Assembly (NCBI RefSeq): GCF_963082655.1
Contig: NC_081554.1
Location: 126,393,453-126,457,452, forward strand
Source: Stomoxys calcitrans
Lineage: Eukaryota > Arthropoda > Insecta > Diptera > Muscidae
Length of the DNA stretch: 64,000 nt
Reading direction: 5' to 3'
The notes under the pieces: generated by a model
Databases searched by the model: none
Told to the model about the DNA's origin: nothing
What the model saw: only the letters and a program-made list of their open reading frames with translations
Position numbers and translations under genes: made by a program
Shown: piece by piece, positions 10,662 to 21,375 of the stretch
How positions within the stretch are numbered: the stretch's first letter is position 1
Layout: every line of letters starts with the position of its first letter

Positions 10662-12325
10662 GCCTCACACTTAATTTGTATGTCAATGGGTCGGATATCT
10701 AGAACAGTCTCCAGTGCCCTAGTGGGCGTAGTCCTCATCGTTCCCCCTATGCCAAAACAACATGTTCTCTGAACCTGTTGTATGGTCCTTATGTTGCACT
10801 TTAGCAGTCCACCAAACTACAGGCGTAAGTAAGTATTGGTCTAATCACCTCCTGTAGAGCTTGTGGATTATCCTAGGATTCAGGCCCCATTTCAAGCCTA
10901 CGGCCCGTCTACATAGTGCCCAATATCTGTGAGCCTTCTCAGTACGCTCCTGAATGTGACACTTCCAATTCAGTTTCCTGTCCAATATCACACCTAAGTA
11001 TTTGACCTTGTCAGATATCGAAATCGTTTTATTGAGGAAACGTGGTGCGTTAAATTGGTCCACCTTCATCTTCCTCGTGAACAGGCATATTTCAGTCTTC
11101 TCTGGGTTTACATTGAGACCTCTGGGTCCAACCCAGTCATATGCGATATGCAAGACCCTTTCGGTCCTTCTGCATAGCTTAAAAGTATTATAACATCGTT
11201 TGCGTAGCAGACGGGTTCAAATCCCTCCTCAGTCAGCATTCGTAATAGGTCATTTATGGTGGTCCCCATAGGAGTGGGTCCCCCTTATATTTATACCATG
11301 CGACACACAATTTCTCCACCTGTTCCTTACCATATGGTATATCCAGTCTCTAAGGACCGGGTCCACCCGGTACTGGTCTAAGGATTGGATCAGTGTGTAG
11401 GTCCGCACATTGTTAAAAGCTCCCTCGATGTCAATGCATACCGCCAGTGTGTACGTTTTGGCATCGAAGGATTCTTCCATTTTACGCACAACCTCGTGCA
11501 GGGCAGTCTCAACCGACCTTCCCTTGACATAAGTATGCTGTTTGTATTTGAGCAGTTCGCTGGATGTCATACTCTTTATCATGGTATCCACAATACGTTC
11601 CATGATTTTGAGTAGAAAGGATGTAAGGCCTTTGGTGTCGCATAACATGCCTTGCCGGGCTTGGGTATAAACACAACTCCTGCTTCTTGCCAGGCTTTCG
11701 GAGTATATGAAAGTCCTATGCACGCTGTGAAAATTTTGGGCAGACGAGGCGCCAGAAAGTCTGCCTCTTTCTGTAGTAACGCCGGAAATATCCCATCAGT
11801 TCCGGGTGACTTAAATGATTTGAAGCTCCTCAAGGATTCCTTCACCATAAACTCCGTTGTTATAAACCTTCGATCAATGTCATTTTTCCAAGATGCCGGT
11901 GTCTCCGTGAGTTCCGTCGTATTGTGTGGAAAATGGGTTTTCATCAAAAGCCTCAACATGTCCTCCGTTGTCTCTGCTCTCACTCCCATATCGTCTACTA
12001 AAGTTTCAGTTAGGACATGGGTTTTTGAGAGAAATTTTTTAACTTGGCGGCGTCATTAACGCACGTTTTGCCGCTCTGGTAATCTTATTGTATTCCTCGA
12101 GCCGTGTGTAATACACATTCCAATAAACTTCCGCTTTTTTACGACGTGCTCTGTTAAAAAGTCTGCGGACCTCCTTCCCAATGTTGCGAATCTTTTCGGT
12201 CATCCAGGGTTTTTCTTGGGCTGATTTTCTTTCCCGAAGAGGACAACTATCTTCGAAGGATCCCACCAGTGCAGTCGTAATCCTGTTGACATTCTCGTCA
12301 ATGTCTTCTATGCTTGGACAATGTA
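10662..12325 (-). pseudogene. Reverse transcriptase region of LOA/I-like ORF2
   Basis: Minus-strand reading frames, broken by shifts, give in order: an N-terminal segment before RT (12266-12039, PWMTEKIRNIGKEVRRLFNRARR), RT fingers (11989-11579, FKSPGTDGIFPALLQ and WQEAGVVFIPKPGK), palm (11723-11250, GRSVETALHEVVRKME and CIDIEGAFNNV) and thumb (11153-10845, LNVNPEKTEICLF and VKYLGVILDRKLNW). The segment before the insertion is RTTPTRALETVLDI. The region where the YADD motif would lie (around 11200-11250) is damaged. The non-functional state is clear. The right edge abuts the foldback transposon at its TA target. Confidence 0.8.
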
Positions 12326-12922
12326 AAGGGTGATTTTTTTGAGGTTAGGATTTTCATGCATTAGTATTTGACAGATCACGTGGGATTTCAGACATGGTGT
12401 CAAAGAGAAAGATGCTCAGTATGCTTTGACATTTCATCATGAATAGACTTACTAACGAGCAACGCTTGCAAATCATTGAATTTTATTACCAAAATCAGTG
12501 TTCGGTTCGAAATGTGTTCATTCACCGTTCAGCGATGAGGCTCATTTCTGGTTGAATGGCTACGTAAATAAGCAAAATTGCCGCATTTGGAGTGAAGAGC
12601 AACCAGAAGCCGTTCAAGAACTGCCCATGCATCCCGAAAAATGCACTGTTTGGTGTGGTTTGTACGCTGGTGGAATCATTGGACCGTATTTTTTCAAAGA
12701 TGCTGTTGGACGCAACGTTACGGTGAATGAACACATTTCGAACCGAACACTGATTTTGGTAATAAAATTCAATGATTTGCAAGCGTTGCTCGTTAGTAAG
12801 TCTATTCATGATGAAATGTCAAAGCATACTGAGCATCTTTCTCTTTGACACCATGTCTGAAATCCCACGTGATCTGTCAAATACTAATGCATGAAAATCC
12901 TAACCTCAAAAAAATCACCCTT
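12326..12922 (+). mobile_element. Complete foldback-type Tc1/mariner derivative with 203-bp inverted arms
   Basis: The element is 597 bp, flanked by TA on both sides (12324-12325 and 12923-12924). The arms 12326-12528 and 12720-12922 are inverted copies of each other. Each contains not only the terminus (AAGGGTGATTTTTTTGAGG) but also the transposase start codon and N-terminal coding part (MNRLTNEQRLQIIEFYYQNQ). The 191-bp centre encodes an internal transposase piece on the plus strand (SDEAHFWLNGYVNKQN, then HPEKCTVWCGLYAGG). Thus the 5' third of a transposase gene was duplicated in inverted orientation on the far side of a short core. It is non-autonomous and sits inside the LOA/I-like element. 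Confidence 0.9.
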
Positions 12923-13503
12923 TAAATTATCTTGCCCAAGTCTTCTTCTGAGTAGCCTTCCGAATTTTGTCCAGTTGGTCTTCAACTTATTCCGGAAGTT
13001 TATCGGATTCGGCGCTGGCCGTGCTGTTCTAAACCTAATGTAGCGATGGTCAGAGAAAGAGTGTTCCATGGAGACCCCCCAATCTTGAACCTCATCGATC
13101 AGATTTTAGGAACATATCGTCACATCTAATACTTCCTCCCTAATCCTATTAACAAAGGTAGCGGTGCTACCAATATAAAGTGTTATTAGGTCGTTAGTAT
13201 TCAAGAACTCTGCCTGGGTTTGGCCCCGCTTGTTAGAGTTGGTGCTACCCCACGAAATGTGGTGAGAGTTCTATCGCACCCTATTAGTACCTCGTTTCCT
13301 GTCTCACCAGCCATTGCAGCTCCGACGCGGGTGCCGGTGTCGGAGAGTCGAAAGGCAGATAAAGTGATGCCAGGTATGCTCCACCGTCTCCCTGTGTCAT
13401 CACTGTTGCATCCGACGTTGACAACTCTGGGGAAAATATATAATTCAATTTTTATGACAAATAACGCAAGTCTTCGGGCGAGTACCAGTGTTAGCATAGA
13501 ATA
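12923..13503 (-). pseudogene. Endonuclease (APE) C-terminal part of LOA/I-like ORF2
   Basis: Minus-strand frames give GNEVLIGCD (about 13260-13290), then in a shifted frame EFLNTNDLITLYIGSTATF, and finally GVSMEHSFSDHRYIRF near 13030-13070. SDHR with its upstream context is the signature of apurinic-type retrotransposon endonucleases. The N-terminal half of the domain is missing, so the element is 5'-truncated. At least two frameshifts are needed to read it. Confidence 0.7.
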
Positions 13504-13504
13504 A

Positions 13505-15464
13505 TTGGTAGTTCATATGGTTCAATCCAGATACTTTGTTCCTAACTGTGATATAAATGTTGATGTTTTTAACAATTTTTTACTACTTCTAATCCGTATT
13601 CGTCAAAATTTTATAATTATATCAATAATAATAATTTTCCCTCTGTTTTTCGTTTGGACGAGTTTAGTTTTAGAAATGTTGACGACTTGAGGGTTTGTGA
13701 CGCTTCATATAAAATTAGGTCGAATGCCATTGGAGTTGATGCAATACCTATTAGATTTATTAAAATAGTTTTTCCTGTCATCAGGCTACATTTACTTCAC
13801 GTCGCTAACACTATTATAACTACTTGTGACTTTCCTTTGTCTTGGAAGCTAGCGAAAGTTGTACCGCATCGTAAAAAGAATATAACCGTCCAACATCGAT
13901 ATTGCCATCTCTTTCTAAATGTTAGAGATACGGTTGAAAAATCAGATATCTAGTTATTTAGATGAGAGAAATCTTATACATTCATGTCAATATGGATTTC
14001 GGAGGCATCACAACACTACGTCACTTATTTCACATCTGACTGAAAATGTCAAACAATGCCTTGATAGAAAAATGCCTGTGTCCTCGCAATACTCGATCTG
14101 AATAAAGCATTTGATTCTATTGATCACACAATTTTGCCTTCAAAACTATTGGGTTGCCCAAAAAGTAATTGCGGATTTTTTAAAAGAAAGTGAATGCATT
14201 TTTAATAAATAAATATACTTTTTTTACACTTTTTTTCTAAAGCAAGCTAAAAGTAACAGCTGATAACTGACAGAAGAAAGAAGGCAATTACAGAGTCACA
14301 AGCTGTGAAAAAATTTGTCAACGCCGACTATATGAAAAATCCGCAATTACTTTTTGGGCAACCCATTTTTTCACATAGGACTAGCAATCTCATTCGATCG
14401 TTTTTACATAATCGTTTCCAACTCTTCCCATGTTTTTAACGGTGTTCCACAGCGATCTATTTTAGGTCCGCTTCCTTTTATGTTATACGTTAATGACATC
14501 CATAAATGGATTCGGCACTCAGTGCTGAGTATATATGCCGATAATATTCAGCTATTTGCATCTAGCAACGCGGAACCCATTGAAGTATGCCTAAACCAGT
14601 TGAATGAGGACATTGGTCGAGTCTGTGAGTGGGCAACTTTAAATGGAATCCTCATGAATATCGAAAAAACTGAACGCAATATTCCTTTATATAACCTGAC
14701 AGTACAGAATTCTGCTATTGATACAAAGAAGTCGGCTTCACTTCTTGGTTTTGATTTGGACTCATCGTTGAAATTCACATCACATATTTCACATGTCATT
14801 TCTAAAATAAATTTTTTTCTTAGAAGATTGAATAATATAAATTTATTTCTTCCAGTGCATATTACAAGTTTATAAGTGCATTCTCTTAAAATAACACATA
14901 TTTTATACGGCTTAGAAATTTATTCAGGAGTAAGCTCTTATCCTGTTTTCATAGTAAGCTCTTATCCTGTTTTCATAGGATTTTACGTTACGTCTATGGT
15001 AATCACTGCCGCAGCGATTGCCAACGTTTCACCATTGAATTTCTCGGACGCTCATTCGATCATTACATAAGCGTTAGGTGTCTATATTATCTCTTCTGCA
15101 TTATTAAATATGGACAGCCCTGTTATTGGTTTAACACTATCAACTTTCTAACTAGTAGCAGAAACTCCCACATGCTTATCGAACGTTACAATAGATTTTA
15201 TCATAATCAGGTTTCACGGCTGTGGAATTCCTTACCGCAAAATTTAAAAACATTTGCTGTATGTCCTTCAGCATTCAATTTTTTACTTTTTTTTTGTTTA
15301 TGTTTAAAAAATTCGCCAATTCGATTGTATGTTCATGTGTTTAAATTCTAAATATTTATATATAGTTCTTTTTTTAGTACGTGTAATGAAACTTCCGTCC
15401 TATCAATGTATTGTATGTTCCACTAAGGAAGTTTGATTGATTAATTACAAATAAATAAATAAAT
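13505..15464 (+). pseudogene. CR1-like non-LTR retrotransposon: reverse transcriptase and 3' end
   Basis: Plus-strand frames, broken several times, give RT blocks in order: SNAIGVDAIPIRFIK and FPLSWKLAKVVP (13700-13870), CQYGFRRHHNTTSLI (13985-14030), NKAFDSIDHTIL (14100-14135), then after a MITE insertion GVPQRSILGPLPFMLYVNDI (14440-14500), YADNIQLF where active enzymes have YADD (14537), NIEKTE and LLGFDLDSSLKF (to ~14800). A shifted C-terminus (LWNSLPQNLK) lies near 15220. The copy ends in short AAAT repeats at about 15446-15464, the kind of simple tail seen in CR1-type elements. It has no intact ORF. Confidence 0.75.
14149..14365. mobile_element. Mariner-derived MITE (about 217 bp)
   Basis: It starts TTGGGTTGCCCAAAAAG and ends in the inverted copy CTTTTTGGGCAACCCA, with about 30 bp of terminal inverted repeat. 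The left inner part (TTTTAAAAGAAAGTGAATGC) and right inner part (AGCAAGCTAAAAGTAACAGC) match the two ends of the truncated mariner at 47522-48400. It is therefore an internal-deletion derivative of that family. It interrupts the RT of the CR1-like element between the FDSIDH block and the next one. Confidence 0.88.
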
Positions 15465-15910
15465 ATGTATTCCAAAATTGCACAATACCAGTTTTATCCG
15501 TGGAACCCATAACCTAATGTAATTTGAGGCCGTTTTACGAAGAAAATAATATTTATTGGTAATGTTTGTTCAAAGGTTTTTTTTCACAGAATAAAAAATG
15601 TGTATTAATATTGAACAATTGTCTAGGAAACAAAAAAATCTAATGCAAGCCTACTTATATAGTATAAACAAAAACAAGAACAATGTATTATATATGTACT
15701 GCGTGTGTGTATACGTGTGCGAACATGAGCAGAGAATATAGAAAAAATAACAAAACGAGAATGCAAACAAAAATCAGACATCTTAATTCTGTCAAACCTG
15801 GTCGGCTGTTAACAACTGCTCGCGTGAGACCACCATATTAAGACCGCCTTGGCCATGGAAGAAACATTTTTTATTTATTTTATTTTATTCATGCATTCAC
15901 AAATACTTCA
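15465..15910. other. AT-rich stretch without recognised features
   Basis: I see no ORF or element boundary here. The last ~40 bp (TTTATTTATTTT... CAAATACTTCA) resemble 59830-59880, so this may be the edge of the repeat that follows. Confidence 0.5.
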
Positions 15911-17476
15911 TTTTTTCCACCCCGTGTTAGTAAATTGAGCAAGATCACAAACACTAACAAACACTTAGTTACAATTAGAAGTTTGGCGATCGCGTTTATT
16001 TTACGTAAGAAAACGACTTGTTACTCAGCGACTGTGGTTGTGCTCTTTTTGGGCGTCGTGAAATGTAAATTTTCCCTAGGTGAAACAACAAGTTAAAGCG
16101 AAACGATAAGTTTTTATCAATATGTTTCGCTTATTTTTTTTATAACCGAATATGCTATCAACCTTTAATGAAAAAATCATATATATTATGAAAATTCTTA
16201 AGGAAAGAAAATGTATGAATATGATCGTTTGTGAAAAAAGTTCTTATTTTTATGAACCTTTGCTTTATACATGTTAAGAAACCTTTCATAATATTAATAA
16301 TTTTTATCATATATATAAGAATTATATTATTGAGATATGTCCACGTAGGTATGCAATGAAAATTGTCTCATTTAAAAAAAAAAAATTGATGGGGGAATTT
16401 ACCAAGTCAAGTTCAAGTGAACTATTTAATGTATACATGGAAAAGGTTCAGCATTTTGGCACCATTTCGCGTTTGTTGTCTATTTTTGCTCACATGTTTC
16501 CGTTTTGTACAAAAGTTCTTATATTTATGAATCTTTGTTTTATACAAGTTAAGAAACCTTTCATAATATTATTAATTTTAATCATAAACTAGCCTACCCG
16601 GGCCCGCTCCGCTGCAACTTCTTTCACTTTATATGGTACAAAAGTTTCCTTGGAATATTAATTTTCGACAATTAAAGATCTTTTAGTGAAATAATTTTTT
16701 CCACCCCGTGTTAGTAAATTGAGCAAGATCACAAACACTAACAAACACTTAGTTACAATTAGAAGTTTGGCGATCGCGTTTATTTTACGTAAGAAAACGA
16801 CTTGTTACTCAGCGACTGTGGTTGTGCTCTTTTTGGGCGTCGTGAAATGTAAATTTTCCCTAGGTGAAACAACAAGTTAAAGCGAAACGATAAGTTTTTA
16901 TCAATATTTTTCGCTTATTGTTTTTATAACCGAATATGCTATCAACCTTTAATGAAAAATCATATATATTATGAAAATTCTTAAGGAAAGAAAATGTATG
17001 AATATGATCGTTTGTGAAAAAAGTTCTTATTTTTATGAACCTTTGCTTTATACATGTTAAGAAACCTTTCATAATATTAATAATTTTTATCATATATATA
17101 AGAATTATATTATTGAGATATGTCCACGTAGGTATGCAATGAAAATTGTCTCATTTAAAAAAAAAATTGATGGGGGAATTTACCAAGTCAAGTTCAAGTG
17201 AACTATTTAATGTATACATGGAAAAGGTTCAGCATTTTGGCACCATTTCGCGTTTGTTGTCTATTTTTGCTCACATGTTTCCGTTGTGTACAAAAGTTCT
17301 TATATTTTTGAATCTTTGTTTTATACAAGTTAAGAAACCTTTCATAATATTATTAATTTTAATCATAAACTAGCCTACCCGGGCCCGCTCCGCTGCACCT
17401 TCTTTCACTTTATATAGTACAAAAGTTTCCTTGGAATATTAATTTTCGACAATTAAAGATCTTTTAGTGAAATACC
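15911..17476. repeat. Two tandem copies of a 784-bp unit
   Basis: Copy 1 runs from about 15911 to 16694, copy 2 from 16695 to about 17476. Both begin TTTTTTCCACCCCGTGTTAG and end CTTTTAGTGAAATA, and they differ only at a few bases and homopolymers. The last ~100 bp of each (CCCGGGCCCGCTCCGCTGC onward) is also the start of the repeat at 57428. The final ~18 bases of the window (ACTGTGGTTGTGCTCTTT) match an internal part of the unit, so another copy may begin there. The small ORFs at 16356-16592 and 17146-17373 are the same frame in each copy and are not supported as genes. Confidence 0.8.
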
Positions 17477-17579
17477 ATGCTAACTTGACTAACAGTTTAA
17501 CAATATAAGTGCCTTTATCTAAATCCCATATGATCTTTATTGGTCTACAAATTTAAGTTTGGATGTAAGGTGTACTCCT

Positions 17580-18883
17580 TTCTTGAAATACTTCATTTCA
17601 GCCCGATATTCTCATGATGTCTGATTTAGTGGTGTTTTCGGCGGAGAGGTGGTCCCCTAGAAAAAATATCAACATCGTGCTCTTCTCTCAAATACCATTT
17701 ATTTAAACCTCATATTGCCATTGGCTTAGGGGAGTTTACACGATGAGGTGTCCCCCAAACACATGGCCCCAAAATAGGTTATCAAATTCGTTTTCTAATC
17801 TCAAATACTTTTCATTAGAGCCACATATTGGCATGGTCGAAAAATTTTTCCCTTTGGTGGTGTTTTGGGAAAGGGGTGATGCCCTAAATACATGATCCTA
17901 CATTTGGATATCAAATTTGTATTCTTCTCCGAAATACCTTTATTTGAGCCCCATATTGCGATGGTCACTAAAAAATTGCTGTTTGTAGGGTATTTTGGGA
18001 AAGGAGTAGACCCCCAGAAAATTGGTCCCGAAAATGGGTATAAATTCTCGCTCCATCCCCCAATACCTTTCATTGAAGCTCCACATCGACATGGTCGGTA
18101 AAAATGCCCGATTTAGGGGTGTTTTGGGGATTGGAGTGGTCTCCCAAACACTAAGCCCGGAAAATATATCAGCAACGTGCTCTATTCTCATATAACTATA
18201 TATCATTTATTTGCTATTGCCCTCAAAATTGGATATCAAATTCGTTTTTTTAATCTCACTTAAACTCCTTATTGCAAAAGACAGCAAATATGTCCGGTTT
18301 GGGGTATTGGCCCTAAAAACTATGAATATTTAGTTCCACTCTCTGAAAGACCCAAATTGTCCTGGTAAGCAAATACGTCCTATTTGGGGGTTGTTATGGT
18401 GGTGGAACGTCCGCTAGACAGTTAGCCCCTAATGTTGATATCAGATACGTGGTCTACTCCCACATACTTTTAATTTGAGCCCCATATTTCCATAGTCGGC
18501 AAACATGACCGGCTTGGGGGGTGTTTTGGGGGATGGGGGGCCACTCAGTGAGTTGGCCTTGAAAATATATATCGGATTCGTGTTCCACTTTAAAAACCCT
18601 CTTATTTGAGCCTCATATTGCAATAGTCGGAAAATACTTACTATTTGGGTGGTGTGGTGGGGTGGCCCCATAGATACTTCTCCCTAATATTGATATCAAA
18701 TTCGTGTTTTACTCCCAAAGACCTTTCATTTGAGCCCCATATTGCTATGGTCGTAAATTTGTCCACTTTTTGGTGAGAGGCGGCCCCTCCAAACACTTGG
18801 TGCCATATTTGGATATCAGATTCGTATTCTACATTCAAATACCTTTTATTTAAGCCCCATATTCCCATGGTCAGTAAATAAGT
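17580..18883. repeat. Degenerate ~125-bp tandem array, left part
   Basis: About ten diverged units recur with a period of roughly 122-131 bp. Each holds TTGAGCCCCATATTGCCATGGTC, a GGGGTGTTTTGGGG block and GATATCAAATTCGT. The array is cut at 18883 by LTR element 3 and resumes at 42202. A paralogous uninterrupted copy is at 57600-58640. Minus-strand ORFs within it repeat the same roughly 40-aa pattern. Confidence 0.85.
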
Positions 18884-21375
18884 TGTGTCAACCTGGTTGT
18901 GCACAGAGACTTTGACTTGGGTTTTGTTATCCCAAATCATAGCCTTTGTGAAGCGGATCCGGTACTTGGGTGTTGGCTGCGGCTTAGCTCGCCGGATGGG
19001 GAGGTTCTTTTCCGCTAACGGCTGTACATTTAAATTTGTACCGGTTTTTCAAAAATTAGTGTTAAAAAAAAAAGATGGTCAAATATACTGATAAAAAAAA
19101 TCTGATTAGTGATAATTGTCTGTGGCCCGTTTGTTTAATTCTGATGTGGGTTACATCTTTTCATGGGAGAGTTTAGATGTTATTTTCTCCCTGGCTGCCC
19201 ACCCCATATGACTTATTGCCATCCATGGTATTTTCTGCGCCATATTATATTTGAAAATACCCCAAACTTTAAATTTCCATTTCACATTGAATAACCGTTA
19301 CATTTTCAGCCTATGGTAAATTATTCAACACATATTAGTTCCTTTTACAAACTACATAACATAAATTATTTTTTTATTATTATAAAAAAAAATTTTATAT
19401 AAAAGTTTACATTTGTTTTAATAAATTTTTAAATATTTTAATTGGGCTTAAGGAAATAGATAAGATGTTCTGTTTTTTTATTATATATATACAAATTTTG
19501 TCTCAATAAGGTTTTTCTTTGTTTTAAATATATATATTTTTGTATATTCTTATATATATTGTACATATATTAATTAGTTTAATAATGTTTTTTTTTTTTT
19601 AATTTTTCTCTTCGTTCTGTCCTCTTTTATAATGACTTTTCAAATTTAAATTTTAATTCAAATATAATTATTTTTCTTTTCAAATTTGTGATACTTTATA
19701 TGAATTATATGTGTATGTATTTATGAATATGTATATATATATATATCAACACACCTATGCACAAGTGCACACATAAATATGTATATACACATATATAAAC
19801 ATATAATTAATTTTTTTTATTTATTTATTTTAGTGATTAATTTACTTTCGTTTTTTTTTTTATTGCTTCTGAACGTTATTCTTATTCTTACTTTGTACAA
19901 ACATTTATGTAGTTTTGTAGTTTTTTCTTTTCTATATACCTGTATATATATATATATATTTTTACTTCTTTGATAAATATGTTGGCGCCAAATTTGGTTA
20001 AGAAATGATAATAATATCGTATACCATTTCTTAAGCAAATTTGGTTTTAATTTCTTTTTTTCTTGATTTTTGTTAATTCTTCTTTGATTTCTCTCTATAA
20101 TTTTTTCTTTTTTTACCTTTTTTTAGATCTTTTTAACTTGTTGTACACAATTAAGTTTTGCTTTTCGTTAGATCTAGTTTCGTTTCGTTTGTATCTAGTT
20201 AGTCAAGTTAGTTAATATATAGGACGGCACAATGGGATAAATGGCATTAACACAATTATGTAAGTAGGTATACGAATACTTTCGTGTCTTACTGTGCGAG
20301 TGAAATCTTTCGCAATCATTCCAGCTCTGGCTTCAATGCATGCGTCCCACAATGTCATCTGGTCCCACTAACCATGTTGAAACTTGGCCCCACTTTCAGA
20401 ACTGGTCGTACTGTACCGACCAAAAAAAAAACACGTGCGTCGGCCAAATTAGAGATGGCGCACCTATGTTGTCCCTATGCCAATTAAAAAATATATAGCT
20501 ATAAGATAATTCGCAAATCCTCAAGACAGAGTACATATTCTAATGACCATGCCTTGTTCTGTCTAACCGAAAACGATGTCTTAATCTGCGTTTCACGTGT
20601 GCAACCGTTTACATGGAAATTACTGGGAAATAATTGTAGTGACATTTACTGCAACTAGCAACAAAAAGGGTAAAAAAAAACTTCGTATTTCATGTAAATT
20701 ACTGCCGAATAATTAGCTATTTAAGCTTACTTAACAATCATGTCACAATTTCTATAAAATTTACACAAAAAAAAAAAAACAAAAATCCGTCAGAATTTCA
20801 TCGCACATGGTCATTTGGAACAATTCGACTCCCTATACAAAACAACAAGCACGATATACTTTCTTACCTTTGAATAATCTTTCAAATCCAAAAAAAAACT
20901 TATCGCACATTTGTCAATAATTTAATTAATTCTAACGAAAACTTTTCAATTGAATCACTTATAAAATATCTCTTCTCAACGTAATATTTAAACACTCCAA
21001 TTTGGGTGGAGCTAAAACGTGTGAGTTGTATAGATGTCCAAACGAAAAAGAACATGTGCACGCTTACGTTCCCTCAAATCAGTCACATTTCAGTAAAATG
21101 AAATGACTGGAAAAAATATGTCTCTGGAAAAATGATCAAACTCTGACTCTCTCATGGCAACCCCTCTCTCGAAAGTGATAGTTTGCCAGACCCTGGCCGT
21201 TCACATACAACCCTGTTCTGCTGCACAGATGGCAAACCCTGTTGTACGTCCCACGCTCATGTATAGGTTGTGCCACTGAAAATCACCATTGTGAATGTCC
21301 ATAAAATAGAAAATGTCAAAAGAAAATAGAAAGGACACACGAAATGACAACACAACAGATATAGTGGTCGTTACA
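18884..21375 (-). repeat. 3' LTR of LTR element 3 (2.49 kb)
   Basis: Direct repeat of 39714-42201. Lengths are 2492 and 2488 bp, and the differences I see are in T/A homopolymer runs. It starts TGTGT and ends TTACA on the plus strand. It contains AT microsatellite-like runs (TATATA near 19730-19750). The ORFs at 18885-19091 and 20284-20487 are present in both LTRs simply because the LTRs are copies. Confidence 0.93.

Larger units (their letters stand above)
591..13503 (-). mobile_element. LOA/I-like non-LTR retrotransposon, 5'-truncated and interrupted twice
   Basis: Reading right to left on the minus strand, the pieces give the end of an APE endonuclease (SDHRYIRF, ~13000), reverse transcriptase (12266 down to 10666), and RNase H plus a C-terminal cysteine motif (1592 down to 598). 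The pieces join exactly when the two insertions are removed: LTR element 1 (1593-10661) and a foldback transposon (12326-12922). Frameshifts and stops make it a dead copy. The sequence TAATTG occurs just outside both ends (589-593 area and 13502-13507) and may be its target-site duplication. That would mean it inserted into the plus-strand CR1-like element. The clade is inferred from the APE-RT-RNase H order. Confidence 0.7.

Noticed and set aside
15911..17476. CRISPR-like or satellite array
   Set aside because: Only two long units, no short repeat-spacer structure; the organism is eukaryotic.
20284..20487. ORF present in two places (also 41111-41314)
   Set aside because: Explained by the LTR pair of element 3.
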